Origin: JAOPZW01 sp963803375
Lineage (GTDB): Bacteria > Actinomycetota > Thermoleophilia > Solirubrobacterales > Solirubrobacteraceae
DNA: 64,000 nt
NCBI GenBank assembly: GCA_963803375.1
Contig: CAWDMB010000005.1
Span: forward strand, 62,001 to 126,000
Reading direction: 5' to 3'
Each line of letters starts with the position of its first letter. Position 1 is the first letter of the stretch. Made by a program: the position numbers and the translations under genes. Shown here one piece after another: positions 58,254 through 64,000 of the stretch. Below the pieces are notes generated by a model, which had not been told where the DNA came from, did no database searches, and saw only the letters and a program-made list of their open reading frames with translations.

Positions 58254-59237
58254 TCAGGCGCGCAGCAGGCCCGCGCCGCGGGCCCAGTGCACGGTGCGCA
58301 GGACGGTCTCGCGCGGCGGCGTGTAGCGCAGACCGAGCTCGCGCTCGGCCCGCGAGCCGTCGTAGCGGTGGCCGTGCAGCAGCGTGCGGACCATCTCCCG
58401 GCAGACCGGCGGGCGTCGGCCCGCGAGCCGGGCGCCGCGCTCGACGACGCCCGCCCCCACGGTGGCCAGCCGCCGCGGGACGAGCCGCGGCCGCCGCCGC
58501 ACGCCCGCGGCGTCGGCGGCCAGGGCGAGCGCGTCGACGACCGACAGCGTCATCCCGTTGAGCAGGTAGCGCTCGCCGCGTTCGCCGCGCTCGGCCGCCA
58601 GCAGGTGCCCCTGGACGCAGTCGGCGACGTCGACGAGGCTCACGTTGGTGTCGACGAAGACGCGCAGCCGCCCGTCGAGGAAGGCGAGCAGGAAGCGTCC
58701 GGTGCCGCTCGCCCGCCCGGGCCCCTGCACCGAGGACGGGTTCACGCAGACGACGTCCTGCCCGGTCGCGCGTGCCGCGGCCAGCGCGGCACGCTCGCCC
58801 TCGGTCTTCGTGCGCTCGTACCGCGAGAGGTACCAGCCGCGGTGGACCGTGCGCTCGGTGCCGACGACCCCCGGCGGCTCGCCGATCGTCGCGGCCGAGG
58901 ACGTGTGGACGAGGCGCGGGACGCCCGCGCGGGCCGCGGCGCGCACGGCGGCCGCCGCGCCGTCGACGTTGACCCGGCGCATCGGCTCGGGGTCCTCGAC
59001 GCACAGCGCGTTGACCCCGGCGACGTGGAACGCGAGCTCGCAGCCCTGCATGCCGCGCGCGAGCGCGTCCTCGTCGAGGACGTCGCCGTCGGCCGGCGCG
59101 GCGCCGCGCGCCGCGAGCGCCGCGGCGGCGGCCTCCGAGCGCGCCAGCGCGATCACCTCGTCGCCGCGCGTCACGAGGGCTTCGACGAGCGCGCCGCCGA
59201 CCAGGCCGCTGCCGCCGGTCACGAAGACGCGGCTCAC
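58254..59237 (-). CDS. NAD-dependent epimerase/dehydratase family protein (extended SDR)
   Basis: 327 residues from a GTG at 59237 overlapping the pgsA stop. The cofactor motif RVFVTGGSGLVGGALVE is intact, as are LVHTSSAATIGEP and the catalytic Tyr-Lys of YERTKTEGER. DVVCVNPSSVQGPGR and the substrate loop follow. It is similar to dihydroflavonol reductase or 3-beta-hydroxysteroid dehydrogenase-like SDRs; the substrate is unknown. Its overlap with pgsA suggests a link with lipid or cell-envelope metabolism. Confidence 0.9.
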   Translation of the reverse strand: MSRVFVTGGSGLVGGALVEALVTRGDEVIALARSEAAAAALAARGAAPADGDVLDEDALARGMQGCELAFHVAGVNALCVEDPEPMRRVNVDGAAAAVRAAARAGVPRLVHTSSAATIGEPPGVVGTERTVHRGWYLSRYERTKTEGERAALAAARATGQDVVCVNPSSVQGPGRASGTGRFLLAFLDGRLRVFVDTNVSLVDVADCVQGHLLAAERGERGERYLLNGMTLSVVDALALAADAAGVRRRPRLVPRRLATVGAGVVERGARLAGRRPPVCREMVRTLLHGHRYDGSRAERELGLRYTPPRETVLRTVHWARGAGLLRA

Positions 59238-59806
59238 GCGGCGCCGCGCAGCGACGACGAGAAGCGTCCGAGGTAGTCGACGGCCGACCAGGCCGTGATG
59301 AGCGCGGCGAGCACCATGATCCACTGGTCGAGGAACGCCCCGGCGATCACCACGTCGGGGCGGAGCATCGCCAGCACGATCGCGATGAACTGGACCGTGG
59401 TCTTCCACTTCCCCAGCGCGGAGGCCTCGAGGTGGCTCCCGCCCGCCGCCACGGCAGCCCGCAGCCCGAGCATCACGAGCTCGCGCCCGACGATCACGAG
59501 CACGACCCAGGGCGACGCCCGGCTCACCGCGAGCAGGCCGATGAGGGCCGCGGTGACGAGCAGCTTGTCGGCCGTCGTGTCGAGGAACGAGCCGAGCTTG
59601 GACGTGACGCCCCAGCGTCGCGCGAGCCGGCCGTCGAACCAGTCCGTCGCGGCGGCGACGACGAAGACGGCGGAGGCGGGCGCGTAGGCCTCCGCGAGCA
59701 CGAGCGCCATCACGACCGGCGCGAGGACGATCCGCAGGGCCGTGCCGACCGCGAGCACCCGGACCCTCCTCCCCGAGCCCAGCGCCATCGGCGTACCCAC
59801 GTTCAC
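59234..59806 (-). CDS. pgsA: CDP-diacylglycerol-glycerol-3-phosphate 3-phosphatidyltransferase
   Basis: 190 residues from a GTG at 59806; the ATG at 59788 (MALGSGRRVR) is an alternative start. The CDP-alcohol phosphotransferase signature D-G-x2-A-R-x8-G-x3-D-x3-D is exact (DGRLARRWGVTSKLGSFLDT continuing to TADK). Four to six helices are visible. It makes phosphatidylglycerol phosphate, or another CDP-alcohol lipid, at the membrane. It overlaps the epimerase gene and lies 13 bases from dhaM, so the three could share a transcript. Confidence 0.9.
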   Translation of the reverse strand: MNVGTPMALGSGRRVRVLAVGTALRIVLAPVVMALVLAEAYAPASAVFVVAAATDWFDGRLARRWGVTSKLGSFLDTTADKLLVTAALIGLLAVSRASPWVVLVIVGRELVMLGLRAAVAAGGSHLEASALGKWKTTVQFIAIVLAMLRPDVVIAGAFLDQWIMVLAALITAWSAVDYLGRFSSSLRGAA

Positions 59807-59819
59807 AGGGTCGCCGATG

Positions 59820-62306
59820 CTACCGGTCGAGCAGGGCGCTCGCGGCCGCCCGCGCGGTCTCGGCGTCGGGCGCCGCCAGCGCCGCCGCTGCCGCCGCGCG
59901 GGCGTCGGCGAGCGAGACCGAGCGCAGCGCCGCCTTGATCTCGGGTACGAGCGAGGGCGCCATGCTCAGCTCGGTGACGCCGAGGCCGGCGAGCAGGACG
60001 GCGGCGGCCGGATCGCCGGCCAGCTCTCCGCAGACGCCCACCCAGCGCCCGCGCGCTTGCGCCGCCTCGACGGTCGCGCGCACGAGCGCGAGGACGGCGG
60101 GTTGCGGGCCCGCCAGCAGCGCCGCCAGGCGCTCCTCCCCGCGCTCGGCGGCCATCGTGTACTGCGTGAGGTCGTTCGTGCCGATCGAGAAGAACTCGGC
60201 GTGCTCGGCCAGGTGCGCGGCGCCGAGCGCCGCGGCCGGGACCTCGACCATGATCCCGAGCTCGAGCCGCGCGTCGACGCCCGTGGCGGCGCGCGCCTCG
60301 TCGAGCGCCGCGCGCGCGGCCCGCAGCTCGGCCACCGTCGTCACCATCGGCAGCATCGCCTTGACCGGGAACTCGGCGGCCACGCGGACGATCGCCCGCA
60401 GCTGCGTCGCGAGCACCTCGGGCCGCGCGAGGGCGAGGCGGATGCCGCGCACGCCGAGGAACGGGTTGGCCTCGGGCGGCATCGGGAGTGCGGGCAGCGG
60501 CTTGTCGGCCCCGGCGTCGAGGGTCCGCACGACGAGCGGGCGGCCGCCGAGCGCCCGGGCGATCCCGGCCAGGGTCTCCGCCTGCTCGTCCTCGTCGGGG
60601 AGCTCGGGCCGGTCGAGGAAGAGGAACTCCGTGCGCAGGAGGCCGACGCCCTCGGCGCCCGCCTCGACCGCCGCCTTCGCCTCCGCCGCCGAGCCGAGGT
60701 TCGCGAAGACCTCCAGGCGCGTGCCGTCGCGCGTCGTCGCGGGCTCGTGGGCGTGCTCCTGGGCCGCGGCGCGGCGCGCAGCCGCGCGCCGGCGCCGGTC
60801 CGCGGCGGCCTCGAGCGCGTCGGCGGGCGGGTCGACGAGGAGCGTCCCGGCGTCGCCGTCCAGCAGGAGCGGCGTGCCCTCGGGGACGGCGAGGACCGCG
60901 TCCCCGAGCCCGACGGCCGCCGGCAGGCCGAGCGCGCGCGCGAGGATCGCGGCGTGGGCGGTGGCCGCGCCGCGCGCGGTGGCGATGCCCTGCACGAGCG
61001 CCGGGTCGAGGCCGGCGGCGTCCGCTGGCGTGAGCTCGCGGACGACGACGATGCCGGGATCGGGCGGCGCCGCGTCGGCTGCGCCGGTCAGCGCGCCGAC
61101 GACCCGCCGTCCGACGTCGAGGACGTCGGCGGCGCGCTCGCGCAGGAGCGCGTCGTCGAGCCCGCGGAAGCGCTCGGCCACGCGCGCGGCCGCGTCGTGC
61201 CAGGCGCCCTCGGCCGTGGCGCCGGCGGCGATCGCCGCGCCGGCCGGCTCGAGCAGGGCGTCGTCGTCGAGCAGCGCGAGGTGCGCGTCGAAGATCGCCG
61301 CCTCGGCGGCGCCGGCGCTGCCGCTCACGGCGTCGCGGTCGCGGGCGATCGCCGCACGCGCGGCCTCGCGAGCGTCCTCGAGCCGCGCGCGCTCGGCCTC
61401 GGCCGCCTCGCTCTCGCGCGCGGGCGGCGGGTCCGCGGCCGCGCGCAACCGGCGGGCGGGGCCGGCGGCGACCCCCGGCGAGGCCGCGACGCCGGTCAGG
61501 CGCGCGCCGGCGCCCGGCGCCGGCGGCGCCTCGGGCTCCGGAGCGCGCGGCGGCGCCACCGCCGCGGCGGAGGCGGGCGCGACGCCGTCGCCGAACCCCT
61601 CGCCCGCAAGCTCCTCGAGGGCGGCGAGCGCCTCGGTCGCACCGGGGCCCGCGGCGGTGACGACGAGCGCGTCGCCGCGCCGCGCGCCGAGCGCGACGAT
61701 CGCGGTCAGGCTCGTCGCGCGGACGGGCTCGCCTCCGTCGCCCTCCTTGGCCACCCGCACGTCGGCCTCGAAGCGCCGCGCGGTCTCGACGAAGCGCGCC
61801 GCCGGCCGGGCGTGCAGGCCGATCGCGTTGCGGACCTCGATCCGCGCGCGGGCGTCGGTGGGCACCGCGGGCGCGTCGCCCGCCGGCGCGGCCTCCGGCG
61901 CCTGCGCCCCGAGCTGCGAGGCCTTCATCGCGAGCGCGCCGCGCGCCTCGGCCGCGACCTCGTCGAGCGCCGCGCCGCCGCGCGCCGCGACCGCCGCCGC
62001 CACGGCGCCCTCGACGAGCGGCGCCTCGCTCAGGCGCACCCGGTCGCCGCCGTCGGCCAGCAGCTCGATCGCCATCTCCGCGCTCATGAGCGCCGAGCCG
62101 AGGTCCATGAGCACGAGCACGCCGTCGTCGGACATCGCCCGCTCCACGGCCGCGCGCACGCGCTCGGGGTCGGTCCCGAGCGCATCGGGCTCCTCGAGGC
62201 CGCCGGCGGCCTCGAGCGCGAGCTCCTCGCCGCCCATCTCGCGGGCGAGCGCGACGACGCCGTCCGCGAGCGCCCGGCTGTGGGAGACGACGACGAGGCC
62301 GACCAC
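59820..62306 (-). CDS. dhaM: Multi-domain phosphotransferase DhaM (EIIA-HPr-EI fusion)
   Basis: 828 residues. Residues 1-130 are an EIIA-mannose-like DhaM domain with His9 (LVVVSHSRALADGV); 155-245 are an HPr domain with His165 (AIGLHARPAARFVE); 270-828 are Enzyme I with His451 (ARGAATAHAAILARALG) and the C-terminal PEP site Cys in WVGVCGELAGD. This is the phosphate donor for dihydroxyacetone kinase DhaKL, taking phosphate from PEP. The kinase genes are not in the window. The neighbouring glpC and glpB point to glycerol and dihydroxyacetone use. Confidence 0.94.
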   Translation of the reverse strand: MVGLVVVSHSRALADGVVALAREMGGEELALEAAGGLEEPDALGTDPERVRAAVERAMSDDGVLVLMDLGSALMSAEMAIELLADGGDRVRLSEAPLVEGAVAAAVAARGGAALDEVAAEARGALAMKASQLGAQAPEAAPAGDAPAVPTDARARIEVRNAIGLHARPAARFVETARRFEADVRVAKEGDGGEPVRATSLTAIVALGARRGDALVVTAAGPGATEALAALEELAGEGFGDGVAPASAAAVAPPRAPEPEAPPAPGAGARLTGVAASPGVAAGPARRLRAAADPPPARESEAAEAERARLEDAREAARAAIARDRDAVSGSAGAAEAAIFDAHLALLDDDALLEPAGAAIAAGATAEGAWHDAAARVAERFRGLDDALLRERAADVLDVGRRVVGALTGAADAAPPDPGIVVVRELTPADAAGLDPALVQGIATARGAATAHAAILARALGLPAAVGLGDAVLAVPEGTPLLLDGDAGTLLVDPPADALEAAADRRRRAAARRAAAQEHAHEPATTRDGTRLEVFANLGSAAEAKAAVEAGAEGVGLLRTEFLFLDRPELPDEDEQAETLAGIARALGGRPLVVRTLDAGADKPLPALPMPPEANPFLGVRGIRLALARPEVLATQLRAIVRVAAEFPVKAMLPMVTTVAELRAARAALDEARAATGVDARLELGIMVEVPAAALGAAHLAEHAEFFSIGTNDLTQYTMAAERGEERLAALLAGPQPAVLALVRATVEAAQARGRWVGVCGELAGDPAAAVLLAGLGVTELSMAPSLVPEIKAALRSVSLADARAAAAAALAAPDAETARAAASALLDR

Positions 62307-62313
62307 GGCCAGG

Positions 62314-63540
62314 TCAGGTGTCGAGCCCGTACGCCCGGTGCAGGAAGTCGATCGGGTGCACCGACGCGCGCTCGGTCGCGTGGCTGATCTGCCACCGGCA
62401 CGTCTCGCTGTCGCACGCGACCGTGTCCACGCCGGAGCTGCGCACCTGGCCGAAGAGGTCGGCGCCGACGGCCATGGCGATGTCGTACTTCTCCTGCTTG
62501 AGGCCGTAGGTCCCGGCGACGCCGCAGCAGCGGGCGTCGGACTCGACGACCTCGAGCTCGGGGATCAGGGCCAGCAGGTCGAGCGCCGGCTTGCCGATCC
62601 AGTGCCCCTGTTGCTGGCAGGGGGCGTGGTACACGATGCGCTCGGGCACCGCCCGGAAGTCGGTCCTCAGCTCGCCGCGGTCGTAGAGGTCGAGCAGGAA
62701 CTCGCAGATGTCGTAGGTGCGCTCGGAGACGAGCCGGAGGTCGGGATCGTTCTCCAGGCCGAGGATCTCGCGCCCCTCGCGCTTGAGCATGAGCGTGCAG
62801 CTCGTCGCGTTGCCGACGATGACCGAGCCATCGCGCACGTGCGGCGCGAGCGCGCGCGCGAGCCGCGTGAGGGAGCCGCGGGCAGCGTCGAAGAGGCCGC
62901 TCGACTGCAGCGGCAGCCCGCAGCAGTCCTGCTTGGGGATCTCGACCTCGAAGCCGTTGTGCTCGAGGATCGCCTTGACCTTCTGACCCTCCTGCGGTTC
63001 GTAGTACTCCGTGCCGCAGTTGTGGAAGTAGACGACCTTGCGCCCCGTCCGCGGGCTCGGGTGCTTGCGGGCCCACGACGAGAAGCGCCAGCCGGCGAAC
63101 GCCGCGACCGGCGCGTCGCGATGGATGCTCAGGAGCCGCTCGGCGGCGATCCGCGCGAAGCGGTTGCGCAGCAAGGCATTGGCGATCGGCGCCGCCGGCG
63201 TCCCCAGGCGCCCGAGCACCGTCGGGCGCGTGATGATGCGGTCGCGCAACGGGACGCCCTTCTGGCGCTTGAGCTTGTGGCGCGCCTGGGCGTTGATCTC
63301 GGCGATCTTCACCCCCTGCGGACAGACCTGTGAGCAGATCCCGCAGCCCGAGCAGTAGTCGACCGACCACTCGACCGACGGCTCGTCGGCGACCCGCAGG
63401 CGCTCGGCCTGCGGCCCCACGTACTTCGGGCCCCCGAACAGCGGCGTGACGTTCGAGACCGGGCAGGCCGTCTCGCAGATCGTGCATTTGACGCAGTGGT
63501 CGAGCGAGCCGCGCAGCAGCTCGTGCAGCACGTCGGTCAT
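62314..63540 (-). CDS. glpC: Anaerobic glycerol-3-phosphate dehydrogenase subunit C
   Basis: 408 residues from an ATG at 63540 overlapping the glpB stop. Two 4Fe-4S motifs are present near the N terminus, CVKCTICETACP and CSGCGICSQVCP, and two CCG-type domains follow (DCCGLPLQSSG and CCGVAGTYGLK) with HAPCQQQGHW. GlpC anchors the GlpAB dehydrogenase to the membrane and passes electrons to quinones. It lies 7 bases upstream of dhaM, so one operon covers glycerol-3-phosphate oxidation and dihydroxyacetone phosphorylation. Confidence 0.93.
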   Translation of the reverse strand: MTDVLHELLRGSLDHCVKCTICETACPVSNVTPLFGGPKYVGPQAERLRVADEPSVEWSVDYCSGCGICSQVCPQGVKIAEINAQARHKLKRQKGVPLRDRIITRPTVLGRLGTPAAPIANALLRNRFARIAAERLLSIHRDAPVAAFAGWRFSSWARKHPSPRTGRKVVYFHNCGTEYYEPQEGQKVKAILEHNGFEVEIPKQDCCGLPLQSSGLFDAARGSLTRLARALAPHVRDGSVIVGNATSCTLMLKREGREILGLENDPDLRLVSERTYDICEFLLDLYDRGELRTDFRAVPERIVYHAPCQQQGHWIGKPALDLLALIPELEVVESDARCCGVAGTYGLKQEKYDIAMAVGADLFGQVRSSGVDTVACDSETCRWQISHATERASVHPIDFLHRAYGLDT

Positions 63541-64000
63541 GCGGTCGCCTTCGCCCCCTCCTCCGCCAGGACGGCCTGCGCCGCCCGGTGGCCGCTCGTC
63601 AGCGCGATGCCCTCCCCCGACCCCTCGCGCCACGACGCCGCCCCCGGCAGCGAGGCGCCGGCCACGAAGACGTTCTCGGTGCCCGCGGCCAGCAGGTCGC
63701 CGTCGACGGCGACGCCCACGCGCGACATCGGCTGCTCGCCGAGGTACTCGGGCAGGAAGCGCGGCTCGCCCGGGCCCGGCGCACCGCGCACCGGCAGGCC
63801 GAGCGCCGTCTCGCGCACGACCCAGTCCGAGCCGAGCTCGATCGCGCCCGAGGCGAAGCCGCCGGTGGCCAGGACGAACCAGCGCGCGTGCCAGGTCACG
63901 TCGTGGCCCGCGGCGTCGGTGCGGACCGACTTCAACCGCGCGCCGTCGCGTTCGGACCCGACGACCGCGCCGCCGAGCATGAGCCGTCCGCCCAGCTCGC
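63537..64000 (-). CDS. glpB: Anaerobic glycerol-3-phosphate dehydrogenase subunit B, C-terminal part
   Basis: The last 154 codons are in the window; the start is beyond 64000. The flavoprotein features FVLATGGFASGAIELGSDWV and VFVAGASLPGAASWREGSGE followed by GIALTSGHRAAQ are typical of GlpB. This subunit carries FMN and takes electrons from GlpA. The stop overlaps the glpC ATG, the usual glpABC order. Confidence 0.88.
   Translation of the reverse strand, partial: ELGGRLMLGGAVVGSERDGARLKSVRTDAAGHDVTWHARWFVLATGGFASGAIELGSDWVVRETALGLPVRGAPGPGEPRFLPEYLGEQPMSRVGVAVDGDLLAAGTENVFVAGASLPGAASWREGSGEGIALTSGHRAAQAVLAEEGAKATA

Noticed and set aside
59935..63333. Open frame of over 1,100 codons on the plus strand opposite dhaM and glpC
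   Set aside because: Serine/arginine-rich shadow of two certain minus-strand genes; no start signal or motif.

Overview
This is a contiguous chromosomal window of very high GC content, roughly 73 percent by eye. Nearly every codon ends in G or C, GTG and TTG starts are common, and genes are chained by ATGA and GTGA overlaps. The order rpmG-secE-nusG-rplK-rplA, a primary sigma factor with an Actinobacteria-like core, FolE2, an ATP-dependent LigB-type ligase, DUF11 and decapeptide-repeat exported proteins and an Rpf/transglycosylase-like secreted protein all point to an actinobacterium. I infer a member of the Thermoleophilia/Solirubrobacterales; I cannot name a species.

Layout. 1-1.8 kb: the ribosomal/translocon operon (rpmG, secE, nusG, rplK, start of rplA), minus strand. 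1.9-8.2 kb: a minus-strand operon with an HtrA protease, two VWA membrane proteins, MoxR and DUF58, then a frameshifted M20 peptidase. 8.2-18.7 kb: mostly metabolic and envelope genes (hemolysin III-like, aldo/keto reductase, HhH-GPD glycosylase, FUSC, secreted coiled-coil transglycosylase, GCS2 ligase, two linked unknown proteins, a decapeptide-repeat protein, GT4 glycosyltransferase). 18.8-24.4 kb: APH-like kinase, cold-shock protein and a DUF11 surface protein interrupted by one in-frame TAG. 24.5-31.5 kb: antiporter plus universal stress protein behind a possible structured leader, a deletion scar joining MocR and carboxymuconolactone decarboxylase tails, a P1 peptidase, and an integrative-element remnant (excisionase-like fragment, intact MazEF pair, integrase fragment) abutting tRNA-Thr(GGT). 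31.5-41.4 kb: a MarR-PDZ regulator, FKBP lipoprotein, TetR/MMPL pair, LigB, a CDF transporter starting directly at the end of tRNA-Tyr(GTA), primary sigma factor and FolE2. 41.5-44 kb: a frameshifted MMPL transporter with a C-terminal STAS domain. 44-52.8 kb: EamA, an ABC exporter, a MerR/aldo-keto reductase pair with a perfect operator, ClpP, a membrane-tethered HicB-like protein, a SigB/F-type sigma factor and two exported proteins. 52.4-56.4 kb: a graveyard of decaying genes (LysE tail, half a VOC protein, a flavin disulfide reductase patched with ligB DNA, and an SDR split by an IS110 element). 56.4-64 kb: FAD monooxygenase, epimerase, PgsA, a DhaM three-domain phosphotransferase, and GlpC with part of GlpB.

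How the genes work together. The right end is a glycerol/dihydroxyacetone module (GlpB, GlpC, DhaM). The MoxR/DUF58/VWA set with HtrA looks like an envelope chaperone and quality-control unit. Several regulators lie next to their presumed targets with visible palindromes (MarR, TetR, MerR, MazE-like). Many start codons lie 6-10 bases behind a TANNNT box, suggesting widespread leaderless transcripts.

Limits. All calls are from reading the sequence and from known families; no database search was run. Four lesions in otherwise intact genes (two single-base frameshifts, one TAG, one frameshift in the reductase) could be assembly errors, so pseudogene calls for the M20 peptidase, DUF11 protein and MMPL-STAS protein are provisional.
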